Assembly (NCBI GenBank): GCA_946414885.1 | Contig: CAMKQH010000002.1 | Location: 62,001-126,000 of the forward strand | From: an uncultured Lachnospiraceae bacterium | GTDB taxonomy: Bacteria > Bacillota > Clostridia > Lachnospirales > Lachnospiraceae | Direction: 5' to 3' | DNA: 64,000 nt | Shown here: positions 26,624 through 35,652 of the stretch, one piece after another | How positions within the stretch are numbered: position 1 is the stretch's first letter | Layout of the letters: each line of letters begins with the position of its first letter | Position numbers and translations under genes: made by a program | Notes under the pieces: model-generated | Database searches by the model: none | Told to the model about the DNA's origin: nothing | What the model saw: only the letters and a program-made list of their open reading frames with translations

Positions 26624-28192
26624 ATGTCAATTCAGTCAATAAACCCCATTATGCCGGGCTTTTATCCGGATCCTTCCATCTGCGCGGTGGGAGAGGATTA
26701 TTATCTTGTAAACTCATCCTTTGCATATTTTCCGGGCCTGCCCTTGATGCACAGTAAGGATCTGGTGCATTTTGAGCAGATCGGCAACGTGTTGGACCGT
26801 CCCTCACAGCTGCCCTTGCCGAAGGCAGGCGTGTCCAGAGGACTTTTTGCACCGACCATTCGTTACTATAATGGCACGTTCTACGTGATTTGCACGAACG
26901 TAAGCTTTGGAGGCAACTTTGTTGTCACGGCCGCGAATCCTGAGGGACCCTGGTCTGAGCCGCATTACCTGGAAGGTGCGGATGGCATCGATCCGTCCCT
27001 GTTCTTTGACGAGGACGGCAAGTGCTATTACATCGGCACGCATCCCAATCCCGACGGTTGCCGCTATGACGGGGACTGGTTTATCTATATTCAGGAGTTG
27101 GACGTGCAGAACTGGAAGATGGTGGGCGAGAAGCACAATGTGTGGAACGGCGCCATGAGAGGCGTACATTGGCCGGAAGGTCCTCACCTGTATAAGATTG
27201 GCGAGTATTATTACATTCTTCACGCAGAAGGCGGTACCGGTCCTGAGCATGCCGTTTCCGTTGCAAGATCCAAGGACGTCTTCGGACCTTATGAGAATAA
27301 TTTCTGCAATCCTATTTTAACGCACCGTCACATGGGACAGGCCTACCCCATCAAGTACGTGGGACATGCGGATTTGATCCAGACTCCAAAGGGCGAGTGG
27401 TATATGACCATGCTGGCAGTTCGCCCGAAGGAATGCTTCACCACCATGGGACGCGAGACCTTCCTTGCTAAGGTTACGTGGGAGAACGGCTGGCCAGTTG
27501 TGAATGCAGGCGTGGGTCTGTTGACGGATGTGGTTGACGTAAATTTACCTGAGTGGTTAATTGATGAAGATGCAAACTCTTATACAGTGAGAACAGGCCA
27601 TAAGACCTGCGTTCCCGGCAGCAGCCGCACCTATGACTTTAGTGCCATGAAGGAGCTCGGCGACGAGTTTATGACGTTGCGTGCGCCCTTGGAAGACCGA
27701 GCAAAGCTGGTGGCAGGAGAGGGACTGGCGCTTGGATTTGACAAGGAGCCCCTGACGGGGAACGGCGTACCTTCTTACGTTTGCATTCGCCAGCAGCACC
27801 ATCGCTTTACGGTGAGCGCAAGCTTGAAGACTGCATCCGTTACGGGAGAGAATGCGGCAGGACTGGTATTGTTCCAGAATGAATTTTATCATTTGAAGGT
27901 GGAATTGAAGGCAGGTAAGGCAATCTTCCTGCTCTGTGAGAATGGTCAGGATAAGGTCCTTGGAGAGATCGCCGTAAATGGCGCTGAGGTTACTTTGGGA
28001 CTTACCGTTAAGGATCTAAACGCAGAGGGTTTTGTTGCGGACGATGCAGGCAAACGTGTTTTTGAGACGCAGGCAGACGTACGGAATCTCTCCACAGAAG
28101 TGGCGGGAGGCTTCGTGGGCTGCACGACAGGCGTCTATGCCTTAGGTGAGGGCGGAGCGGCAACGTTTACAAAGCTTTCCTACGAGGTTTAG
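26624..28192 (+). CDS. GH43 beta-xylosidase / alpha-L-arabinofuranosidase
   Basis: 522 residues without a signal peptide. The N-terminal five-bladed propeller (about 1-310) carries the catalytic triad: Asp16 in FYPDPSI (base), Asp123 in GIDPSLFFDEDG (pKa modulator) and Glu185 in WPEGPHLYK (acid). The C-terminal part (about 325-522) is the beta-sandwich typical of intracellular Xyl43-type enzymes. It would release xylose or arabinose from short xylan fragments. GAAAGGAG supports the start, and the gene has its own promoter. Confidence 0.92.
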   Translation: MSIQSINPIMPGFYPDPSICAVGEDYYLVNSSFAYFPGLPLMHSKDLVHFEQIGNVLDRPSQLPLPKAGVSRGLFAPTIRYYNGTFYVICTNVSFGGNFVVTAANPEGPWSEPHYLEGADGIDPSLFFDEDGKCYYIGTHPNPDGCRYDGDWFIYIQELDVQNWKMVGEKHNVWNGAMRGVHWPEGPHLYKIGEYYYILHAEGGTGPEHAVSVARSKDVFGPYENNFCNPILTHRHMGQAYPIKYVGHADLIQTPKGEWYMTMLAVRPKECFTTMGRETFLAKVTWENGWPVVNAGVGLLTDVVDVNLPEWLIDEDANSYTVRTGHKTCVPGSSRTYDFSAMKELGDEFMTLRAPLEDRAKLVAGEGLALGFDKEPLTGNGVPSYVCIRQQHHRFTVSASLKTASVTGENAAGLVLFQNEFYHLKVELKAGKAIFLLCENGQDKVLGEIAVNGAEVTLGLTVKDLNAEGFVADDAGKRVFETQADVRNLSTEVAGGFVGCTTGVYALGEGGAATFTKLSYEV

Positions 28193-28265
28193 GACGTGCG
28201 TACAGGAAAATTTCTTTCGGGATTACCTTCATGGAACAGGGGTAGTTTTGAAGAATGGAGAGGGC

Positions 28266-30188
28266 ATGAGCGAGAGAGGTAACGCCCGGGAGACGGCATC
28301 TAAAAATTTGAAGAGGCAGTTTGGCGGAAAGCAGATTCTGGAGGTCTGCTTTTTGCTCGTGCTCGCAATTTACCCCATGCGCCACGTGAACGTGGGCGGT
28401 GATCTTTGCGACGTTGGATATAATTACGGCAATTTTGTCTTTTTCAGTGAGCAAAGTCTTGGAAAAACCTGGTTCTTTTCCACGTATCTTGCCAGCGCCG
28501 TCGGACATCTCTTGACGGCATTGCCCTTCGGACGGACGCTCATGGGAATTAACGTCTACACGGGCATGTTCGTGAGCATTTTGGCGGTCATGGGATACTT
28601 TTTTTGCACGAGGGTCCTTCGCCTTTCACCCATTGCTTCTTTTGCGGGAGAGTTCGTTGCGATCAGCATGTGTTGGTGTCCCACGTCATTATTGTATAAC
28701 TATCTCACCTATGTATTGTTTCTTGCATGTCTGATCCTTCTATATCAGGGACTGACCAAGGGGAAAAGCTGGATGCTTGTGGCAGCGGGAGCTTGCCTCG
28801 CCGCGAACGTTTTCGTACGTTTCTCAAATTTGCCGGAAATGGGGCTGATTTTGGCTGTCTGGGGTTATGCCCTTTGGGAAGGCCGTGAGGACCATGCCGG
28901 AAAAGGCTGGTTTGGGCCTGCCATGGGAAAGCTTGTCCGGTACACGGCATGGTGTCTCCTTGGGTACGTTGGCATACTCATTCTTGGTTTTGCTTGGATT
29001 GGCATTCGTTACGGGCTTTCGGATTACGTTACGGGAATCAAGCTTTTGTTTTCCATGACGGAGAGCGCGGCGGATTATAAACCGGTCTCCATGATCAAGG
29101 GGCTGATCTGGCCTTTCTGGGAGGCAGTCTATTGGGTTATAAGACTGGCGTTTTTTATGGTGATCGCGCTGCTTGCGGGATTGACCGGAAGGTATTTGCC
29201 GCAAGCGCTGCCAAAAGAAAAACGGGATAAGGTAAAAGCGCCGTTGGCGATTTTGGGCCTCTGCGGTACGTGGCTCGCAAACGCAGCCATGGTTTTTTGG
29301 ATCTTTTATCAGGGCAAAGGCGGCGGGCATTTGACGTCCTTTTGGTATACCAGCTATGATCCCATTTATTGGCCCTGTGCGCTGTTTTGGATGTTCGCCA
29401 TGGGAATTGGCCTGATCGAGGCCGTACGGCCCGGAAATACAAAAGAAAACAGGTTCCTGGGGCTGGCATTGATCCTAATCGGAATGCTTACGTCTCTTGG
29501 CAGCAATAATGGCATTTATCCAAGTTTCAACAACCTATTCGCATTTGCACCTTACGTATTTGCGAAAACGGCGCAGTTCACGAGATATCTGTTCCGGAAG
29601 AAAAAGCTTTCCGTCCTGTTGCCCGTATGCATGACGACGTGGACCTTTTTGGTGGTCTGCGTTGTACAGATGATCCTGTTTGGATGGATGTTCGTCTTTT
29701 GTGAGAGTACGGGAATACAAAACGCGGATACGGTGATCAAGAATAACCGGGTGCTGCAGGACATCAAGATGAACGAAAGCAGGGCGATCGCATTAGAAGA
29801 ACTGAGTGAGTTTGCAGGGCAGCAGGGTTTGGCTGGCAAGAAAGTCATCCTTCACGGAAACATTCCTTCAATCGCGTTTTACTTCGAGATGAAGCCGGCG
29901 CTTCATTCCTGGAATGACTTGAAATCCTTTAGCTATGAAGTTATGAAGGAGACAATGGATGAGTTAAGGGAGGAGCTTTTGTTGCAAGGCGAGAAACCTG
30001 TGGTGATCGCAGAAAAGAAATATGCCGGTTATGGACCGGTTGTTCCCGGGGAAACTGCAGTTGCCCTATATGATGAAAAGGAAGGAAAAGAAGACTTGAA
30101 GTGGGAGTTGATCCGAAGCTTTATGGGAGAGTACGGATATCGGAAATCCTTCGAGAATGATAAATTTGTCGTATGGCAGGCGCCATGA
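28266..30188 (+). CDS. Polytopic membrane protein, possibly GT-C type glycosyltransferase
   Basis: 640 residues: about ten or eleven membrane segments (about 20-500) followed by a soluble C-terminal domain of about 130 residues. Just after the first membrane segment is MRHVNVGGDLCDVGYNYGNF; acidic residues in the first outer loop are typical of GT-C enzymes that use lipid-linked sugars, so this is my preferred reading, but no family is firmly recognised. ATG 28266 has GGAGAGGG in front; a longer frame from 28146 overlaps the GH43 gene and lacks a site. It lies 73 bases after the GH43 gene, probably cotranscribed. Confidence 0.5.
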   Translation: MSERGNARETASKNLKRQFGGKQILEVCFLLVLAIYPMRHVNVGGDLCDVGYNYGNFVFFSEQSLGKTWFFSTYLASAVGHLLTALPFGRTLMGINVYTGMFVSILAVMGYFFCTRVLRLSPIASFAGEFVAISMCWCPTSLLYNYLTYVLFLACLILLYQGLTKGKSWMLVAAGACLAANVFVRFSNLPEMGLILAVWGYALWEGREDHAGKGWFGPAMGKLVRYTAWCLLGYVGILILGFAWIGIRYGLSDYVTGIKLLFSMTESAADYKPVSMIKGLIWPFWEAVYWVIRLAFFMVIALLAGLTGRYLPQALPKEKRDKVKAPLAILGLCGTWLANAAMVFWIFYQGKGGGHLTSFWYTSYDPIYWPCALFWMFAMGIGLIEAVRPGNTKENRFLGLALILIGMLTSLGSNNGIYPSFNNLFAFAPYVFAKTAQFTRYLFRKKKLSVLLPVCMTTWTFLVVCVVQMILFGWMFVFCESTGIQNADTVIKNNRVLQDIKMNESRAIALEELSEFAGQQGLAGKKVILHGNIPSIAFYFEMKPALHSWNDLKSFSYEVMKETMDELREELLLQGEKPVVIAEKKYAGYGPVVPGETAVALYDEKEGKEDLKWELIRSFMGEYGYRKSFENDKFVVWQAP

Positions 30189-30216
30189 TAAAAGGTTAGG
30201 ATCGTGACAAAAATAT

Positions 30217-30250
30217 AGGGACAGGAGAAACATTCTCCTGCCCCTTTTTA
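30217..30250. terminator. Palindromic terminator between convergent genes
   Basis: AGGGACAGGAGAA and TTCTCCTGCCCCT form a long stem with one mismatch. Five T follow on the plus strand and TATTTTT on the minus strand, so it can serve both the membrane-protein gene and asnA. Confidence 0.85.
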
Positions 30251-30252
30251 AT

Positions 30253-31263
30253 TTACAGAAGTTGCAATCCTAGTTCCTTGGCCTGCTGCATTACGTCGTC
30301 GGGCCAGAGTGAACACTGTACCTCGCCAATGTGGGCCTTGCGCAGGAAGAACATACAGATTCTGGACTGGCCAATGCCGCCGCCGATGGTGTAGGGCAGC
30401 TCGCAGTTCAAAATGGCCTTGTGGAAAGGAAGCTCTGCACGCTCAGGGCAGCCAGCCTTTTCAAGCTGCGTCCTTAAGGAGTTCTCGTCCACGCGGATGC
30501 CCATGCTTGAAAGCTCCAATGCGATGTCCAATACGGGATAGTAAACCACGATGTCAGCATTCAAAGCCCAGTCATCATAGTCTGGAGCACGGCCGTCGTG
30601 AGGCTCGCCGTTCTCAAGCACGTCACCGATCTGCATGATGCAAACGGCGCCCTTTGCCTTGGCAATGTAGTATTCCCTCTCCTTGGGGGAGTAATCCGGG
30701 AACATTTCAGCCAGCTCGCTGGTGGTGATAAAGAAAATGTCATGAGGAAGAATCTCCTCAATGTAATCATAGTGAATGTACATGTATTTCTCGGTCTTGC
30801 GAAGCACCTTGTAAACCGTCTTTACGGTTTCCTTTAAGGTATCGAGGTTACGGTCTTCCTTTGCGATGATCTTTTCCCAGTCCCACTGATCCACGTAGAT
30901 GGAATGAATGTTGTCGGGATCCTCGTCACGACGGATGGCGCTCATGTCGGTGTAGAGGCCTTCATTTACCGAAAACCCATATTTCTTTAGTGCATAGCGC
31001 TTCCATTTTGCCAAGGATTGAACGATCTCACCTTTCTTACCTGCTTCGCACTTGATGTCGAAGGATACGGGGCGCTCCACGCCATTCAGGTTGTCGTTCA
31101 GACCAGAGGCCGGATCTACAAAAAGAGGAGCAGACACGCGCAGGAGGTTTAATCTCTCTGCAAGGAGCGTCTGGAAGAAATCTTTTACGGTTTTGATTGC
31201 AATCTGGGTATCATACAGATTGAGTTCAGAGTGATATCCCTTGGGGAGTTTAAAGTTACTCAT
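30253..31263 (-). CDS. asnA: Aspartate-ammonia ligase (asparagine synthetase A)
   Basis: 336 residues, the usual AsnA length. Class II tRNA-synthetase-like motifs are clear: LNLLRVSAPLFVDPASGLND, GVERPVSFDIK, the ATP-site region DQWDWEKII, and the C-terminal GGGIGQSRICMFFL. It makes asparagine from aspartate, ammonia and ATP in the cytoplasm. The start is preceded on the minus strand by GGAAAGGG. No T-box motif was found in the 275 bases upstream, so its control is not obvious from sequence. Confidence 0.95.
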   Translation of the reverse strand: MSNFKLPKGYHSELNLYDTQIAIKTVKDFFQTLLAERLNLLRVSAPLFVDPASGLNDNLNGVERPVSFDIKCEAGKKGEIVQSLAKWKRYALKKYGFSVNEGLYTDMSAIRRDEDPDNIHSIYVDQWDWEKIIAKEDRNLDTLKETVKTVYKVLRKTEKYMYIHYDYIEEILPHDIFFITTSELAEMFPDYSPKEREYYIAKAKGAVCIMQIGDVLENGEPHDGRAPDYDDWALNADIVVYYPVLDIALELSSMGIRVDENSLRTQLEKAGCPERAELPFHKAILNCELPYTIGGGIGQSRICMFFLRKAHIGEVQCSLWPDDVMQQAKELGLQLL

Positions 31264-31458
31264 GCGTTTTTTCCCTTTCCGGCATCATAAGATACCATTA
31301 CTATTTAACAGCTTTTTGCCTTGGAATGCAAGTATTTTCTAACTGAAATCAAAGATTTTTGGTGAATGCGGCACTTAAATTGTCGTCAGAGGTAAAATCA
31401 ATGCATAAAGTTGACAATTTCAGAGGGATTATCGCGGATTCTTTGTGAATACTTGCGG

Positions 31459-31487
31459 TTTACGTTTTTTGGGGAATTGATTACAAT
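31459..31487 (+). promoter_or_regulatory. Candidate promoter for the HPr-like gene
   Basis: TTTACG at 31459-31464 and TACAAT at 31482-31487 are 17 bases apart. This lies in the 275-base divergent gap (31264-31538), in which I see nothing else except A+T-rich DNA and a TTGACA at 31411 without a matching -10 box. Confidence 0.55.
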
Positions 31488-31538
31488 AGACTAAAATTCG
31501 AAGTTGGTTGTTTCGTCTCGAAAGCAAGGAGGAATATT

Positions 31539-31763
31539 ATGGTAAAGACAATTCGATTGACCCCGGATGGCGTTCAGAACTTTGTAAACGTAGCATCAAA
31601 ATGTAACTTTGACATCGACGTAAGCTACAACCGTTACGTAGTTGACGGAAAATCGTTTCTTGGCGTGTATGCCTTAGATTTTAGCAGACCACTGAAGGTT
31701 GTTTATGACGGATATAATGCAGAATTTGAGGAGCTTTTGAACAAATTGACCGTTGCTTGTTAA
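31539..31763 (+). CDS. HPr-like protein lacking the active-site histidine
   Basis: 74 residues. Alignment by eye to HPr: TIRLTPDG for the first strand, VASKCNFDIDVSYN, and DGKSFLGVYAL, which keeps the regulatory serine context (KSIMGV in HPr). The segment that should carry His15 (GIHARPA) is shortened and has no His. As in Crh of Bacillus, it could not accept phosphate from PEP but might still be a target of an HPr-kinase-type enzyme, for example in carbon catabolite control. A monocistronic gene with its own promoter and terminator; AAGGAGG precedes the ATG. Confidence 0.8.
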   Translation: MVKTIRLTPDGVQNFVNVASKCNFDIDVSYNRYVVDGKSFLGVYALDFSRPLKVVYDGYNAEFEELLNKLTVAC

Positions 31764-31794
31764 AACCACGGTTACAAATGCGCGAAACGGATTT

Positions 31795-31843
31795 GACACC
31801 CCGTAGAAGATGGAGTACCATCTTCTATGGGGTGTCTTTTTTT
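31795..31843 (+). terminator. Strong rho-independent terminator
   Basis: A 19-bp stem (31795-31813 with 31818-31836, one G-T wobble) around an AGTA loop, then seven T. It ends the HPr-like gene. Confidence 0.95.
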
Positions 31844-31922
31844 AATAAACGGAAGGCGCGAAGCAACGTCGTCTGCAGAAGGCAGACGGGTTTTATGAAT
31901 GTAGAAACGAAAGGGAGGACCC

Positions 31923-34586
31923 ATGGGAGAACAATTACCGGTGAAAAAAGCGGCTGACAATGAGAATACGTACGTGGAAAAGCCGGTGGGTGAGCTCCGT
32001 GTTTCCGTAAGACGGCTTGTGGAGTTTCTGCTTCGGGAAGGAGACATTGACAACCGTCATCAGGCGGGGGCGGAAAATGCCATGCAGGAAGGCAGCAGGA
32101 TCCATCGCATGCTCCAAAAGCGGATGGGGTCTGATTACCAGGCGGAGGTATCGCTGAAAGCGCAGTTTCCGGGCGAGGGATATAATATCGTGGTAGAGGG
32201 GCGTGCGGACGGCGTCCTGGACGTTCCGGAAAAGCTTATGATCGACGAAATCAAGGGCACTTATCGCGACTTAAATCACGTGAAACGCCCCGTCGCCGTT
32301 CACTTGGCCCAAGCGAAATGCTATGCCTATCTGTATACTCGCCAAAAGCCCCGTGACAGGGTTCAGGTGAGGCTGACCTACTGTAATATCGAAACCGAGG
32401 ACATAAGATATTTTTATGAGGAATACGACTTGCAGGAGCTGGAAAAATGGTTTCTGGAGCTCTTAAAGGAGTATCGAAAGTGGTCGGATTTTACCTGGAA
32501 GTGGGGCGGGATACGCCAGGCGTCCCTGGAGGCAGTGCAATTTCCTTTCCCGTACAGGGATGGTCAGAAGGATTTGGTGTCCTACGTCTATCAGACCATT
32601 TATCACCGCAAAAAATTGTTTATAGAGGCGCCTACGGGCGTTGGAAAGACGATCTCAACCATTTTTCCCGCCATGAAGGCCATGAGCAAGGGCATGGGAG
32701 AGCGCATGTTTTATCTCACGGCCAAAACGATCGCCAGAACGGTGGCAGATGACACGATCGAGCTTCTGCGGAAGCAAGGCCTGCGCTTTAAGAGCATTAT
32801 TTTGACGGCAAAGGAGAAGATTTGCTTCCAGGAGAAGATGGAATGTGTTCCGGACCGTTGCCCATACGCAAAGGGGCATTATGACAGGATCAATGATGCC
32901 ATTTACGACCTGATCACGCACGAGGACCGGTTCAGCAGGGAAAAAATAGAGGAATATGCCATGAAGCATCAGGTCTGTCCCTTTGAGATGGCGCTGGACG
33001 TGAGTCTGTTTGCTGATGCCATAATCTGTGATTATAACTATTTGTTTGATCCCCACGTATATTTGAAGAGATTCTTCGAAAGCGGCGGAGGAGATTATTT
33101 GTTTTTGATCGATGAGGCGCATAATCTGTTGGAGAGAGGCAGGGAAATGTTTTCCGCGGAACTTGTCAAGGAAGATTTCCTGTCGTTGAAGCGAGTCGTG
33201 AAGGATGAGATCGCTACGGAGCTGGAAGGGGCAAAAACGGAAAAACGCAAAAAAAAGACGGATAAAATGGAGGAAAATACACAGCTGACTTTGGAATTGA
33301 CGGGATTGTCGCCAATGGTGTCTTCAGCCGAAAAGCCTGAAAAACAAGGGAAAAAGCAGAAGGCAAAAAGTATTTTTGTCCGGGAAGGGTATGCTGATAA
33401 AATAACGTATCATCTTGAAAAGTGCAATAAAGAACTGCTGTTATTAAAACGGGATTGCGAGACGGCAATGGTCGTGGAAGAGATCGATGACTTTGTGAAT
33501 GCGCTGCAAAGACTTTATGCCTGCACGTCAGACTATCTTTCCGAGCAGGAGGAAGAGACGGTCAGCTGCCGGGAGGAGTTGTTGGATTTCTTTTTTGAGA
33601 TGGCGCACTTCCTGGAGATCTATGAACGGGTGGACGAGCATTACGTGAAATACGTGCAGATGCGTGAGGACGGTACCTTCCTTTTAAAATTGTTTTGCGT
33701 AAATCCGAAGGAAAACTTAAAGGAGTGCATGCTTCGCGGCAGGAGTTCCATCCTGTTTTCCGCAACGCTCCTGCCGATCCAGTATTACAAGGAGCTTTTA
33801 GGCGGCGATAAGGAAGACTATGAAGTCTATGCAAAATCAGTATTTGACAATGAAAAACGTGCGTTATTTATCGCGAATGACGTGACGACGAAGTTTACGC
33901 GAAGATCACCGGAGGAATTCTACAATATCGCGCGTTATATTAACTCCGTCGTTAGCAGCAGGGCGGGAAATTACATGGTCTTTTGTCCTTCTTATGCATT
34001 CATGCGCTCCGTATTTGAAACGTTCATGACGGAATTCCCTGATGACGACAGGGAGTGCATCATGCAACAGGAGATCATGAGCGAGGAGGAGAAGGAATTG
34101 TTCCTTGGTCGTTTTAAGGGGAATGAAGGATTGGACCTTGGCGCGCTGATCAACATGGAAATAGAAGAGGAGACGGAAAAACAAGCCGGCACTCTGGTGG
34201 GCTTTTGTGTTTTGGGTGGCGTCTTTAGCGAGGGGATCGATCTTCGGGAGGACTGCTTGATCGGTGCAGTCATTGTTGGAACGGGATTGCCTCAGGTAGG
34301 ATATGAGAAGGAACTGCTGAAATCCTATTTTGATGAACGCGGAGAGAACGGATTTGACTATGCGTATCGTTTCCCGGGAATGAATAAAGTGCTTCAGGCT
34401 GCAGGCCGCGTGATCCGGACGCAGGAGGACGTGGGCGTGATCACGCTGCTGGACGAAAGGTTCTTGCAGGGATCTTACCGCAAGACGTTTCCCAGGGAAT
34501 GGGAGCATTATGAAGTGGTGAACGTGGAACTGCTGGAAAGACGACTGGAAAGATTCTGGGATTCTTGGGGAAAATATGGAAACTGA
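31923..34586 (+). CDS. PD-(D/E)XK nuclease - XPD/DinG-type helicase fusion
   Basis: 887 residues. The N-terminal 185 residues carry RecB/Cas4-like nuclease motifs: GSRIHRML, VEGRADGVLD, LMIDEIKGTYRD and QAKCYAYLY. The helicase follows: Walker A EAPTGVGKT near 235, an Fe-S cysteine set (ICFQEKMECVPDRCPYAKG and HQVCPFEM), DEAH box LIDEAHNLLERGR near 397, and C-terminal motifs GVFSEGIDL and QAAGRVIRTQED. This is a superfamily 2, Rad3-like DNA helicase, probably 5'-3', acting in DNA repair or recombination. An acidic/basic insert (about 435-475, KKKTDKMEE, KQGKKQKAK) interrupts the helicase. GGGAGGA supports the ATG. No partner gene adjoins it. Confidence 0.88.
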   Translation: MGEQLPVKKAADNENTYVEKPVGELRVSVRRLVEFLLREGDIDNRHQAGAENAMQEGSRIHRMLQKRMGSDYQAEVSLKAQFPGEGYNIVVEGRADGVLDVPEKLMIDEIKGTYRDLNHVKRPVAVHLAQAKCYAYLYTRQKPRDRVQVRLTYCNIETEDIRYFYEEYDLQELEKWFLELLKEYRKWSDFTWKWGGIRQASLEAVQFPFPYRDGQKDLVSYVYQTIYHRKKLFIEAPTGVGKTISTIFPAMKAMSKGMGERMFYLTAKTIARTVADDTIELLRKQGLRFKSIILTAKEKICFQEKMECVPDRCPYAKGHYDRINDAIYDLITHEDRFSREKIEEYAMKHQVCPFEMALDVSLFADAIICDYNYLFDPHVYLKRFFESGGGDYLFLIDEAHNLLERGREMFSAELVKEDFLSLKRVVKDEIATELEGAKTEKRKKKTDKMEENTQLTLELTGLSPMVSSAEKPEKQGKKQKAKSIFVREGYADKITYHLEKCNKELLLLKRDCETAMVVEEIDDFVNALQRLYACTSDYLSEQEEETVSCREELLDFFFEMAHFLEIYERVDEHYVKYVQMREDGTFLLKLFCVNPKENLKECMLRGRSSILFSATLLPIQYYKELLGGDKEDYEVYAKSVFDNEKRALFIANDVTTKFTRRSPEEFYNIARYINSVVSSRAGNYMVFCPSYAFMRSVFETFMTEFPDDDRECIMQQEIMSEEEKELFLGRFKGNEGLDLGALINMEIEEETEKQAGTLVGFCVLGGVFSEGIDLREDCLIGAVIVGTGLPQVGYEKELLKSYFDERGENGFDYAYRFPGMNKVLQAAGRVIRTQEDVGVITLLDERFLQGSYRKTFPREWEHYEVVNVELLERRLERFWDSWGKYGN

Positions 34587-34660
34587 CTCTATTGCGTAAA
34601 ACGATTTAGTATGTTAAAATAAAAACTGGTTTCCTAAGATGACACTTTAAAAAATATGTG

Positions 34661-34762
34661 AATGACACCCATGTCATTGTGGATAACTCTGTGGAATCTG
34701 TGGATTAACAAGGGCTTTCGATTTAAAAACGACAGCTATTCCAACCTATGATTTGTGGATAA
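34661..34762 (-). other. DnaA-box-like cluster and inverted repeat
   Basis: In the 253-base gap 34587-34839, TGTGGATAA (complement of the DnaA box TTATCCACA) occurs exactly at 34678-34686 and 34754-34762. Related 9-mers lie at 34690-34698 (TGTGGAATC, two differences) and 34699-34707 (TGTGGATTA, one difference), all in one orientation. Immediately before the first is AATGAC-N6-GTCATT (34661-34678), a candidate operator. No dnaA, dnaN or other origin gene is nearby. Confidence 0.65.
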
Positions 34763-34839
34763 CTATTTGAGGTAAAAAAGTGTCCTTTGGAAACGAGAAC
34801 TTGTAACCTCTTAAAATTGCAAACGTTACGGAGAGAAAA

Positions 34840-35652
34840 ATGGGAGTTTTGGTTGACATTCGGGACGTAAGTAAGATTTACAATCCCGGAGAAAATGAAG
34901 TGAGGGCGTTAGATCACGTCACGGTCTCCATAGATGAGGGGGAGTACGTGGCGATCATCGGTCAGTCCGGAAGCGGGAAATCCACGCTGATGAACATCCT
35001 GGGCTGTCTGGACGTGCCGACGGAGGGAGAATACTATCTGCACGGGAAGGACGTCATGGAATTGGATGACGACGAACTTTCGGACATTAGGAATCAGGAG
35101 ATCGGTTTTGTGTTTCAGGGATTTAATCTGATCGCGAATCTGACGGCGTTTGAGAACGTGGAATTACCGCTGATCTATCGCGGCGTGCGTAAGTCGAAAC
35201 GGGAAGAACTGTCTGAGATCGCATTGGAAAAGGTTGGCCTTGGCAACCGAATGGACCACAAGCCGGCGGAAATGTCCGGAGGACAACAGCAGCGCGTGGC
35301 TATTGCGAGGGCAATCGCACAGGCACCGCCCGTCATCCTGGCGGATGAACCTACGGGAAACCTGGATTCGCATTCCACCGGGGAAATTATGGACATTTTG
35401 GAGGCATTGCATGGCGAGGGCAGGACGGTGATCCTGATCACGCATAACAATGAGATTGCCGCGAGGGCGGAACGAACCATCCAAATTAAGGACGGCAGGA
35501 TCGTGAGCGATAGCAAGGGCACTGGCATGGAAGTCGAAACCGTGACCGATACAAACGAGGAAGTTGTAAACCTGGCAGATGAAATGAAGGCTGAAGACGG
35601 CAACAAGCGCTACGGAGGAGAAAATGAAGACGAAAACAAAGAAGAAGCGTAA
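34840..35652 (+). CDS. MacB/LolD-type ABC transporter ATPase
   Basis: 270 residues with Walker [11 protein letters not shown]-loop VFQGFNL, signature [14 protein letters not shown], Walker [11 protein letters not shown] and the switch His in [10 protein letters not shown] long acidic tail (about 232-270, rich in Glu/Asp/Asn) follows the core and is unusual. It is the motor for the adaptor and permease encoded next; the three form a MacAB-like export or mechanotransmission system, in a monoderm most often for peptides or antimicrobial compounds. The adaptor gene starts 29 bases before this one ends. Confidence 0.9.
   Translation: MGVLVDIRDVSKIYNPGENEVRALDHVTVSIDEGEYVAIIGQSGSGKSTLMNILGCLDVPTEGEYYLHGKDVMELDDDELSDIRNQEIGFVFQGFNLIANLTAFENVELPLIYRGVRKSKREELSEIALEKVGLGNRMDHKPAEMSGGQQQRVAIARAIAQAPPVILADEPTGNLDSHSTGEIMDILEALHGEGRTVILITHNNEIAARAERTIQIKDGRIVSDSKGTGMEVETVTDTNEEVVNLADEMKAEDGNKRYGGENEDENKEEA

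Noticed and set aside
31264..31538. T-box leader for asnA
   Set aside because: No conserved T-box sequence (AGGGTGG...) or terminator hairpin was found on the minus strand upstream of asnA.
34587..34839. Chromosomal replication origin
   Set aside because: DnaA boxes are present but there is no dnaA, dnaN, rpmH or parAB nearby; a regulatory or titration site is the safer reading.
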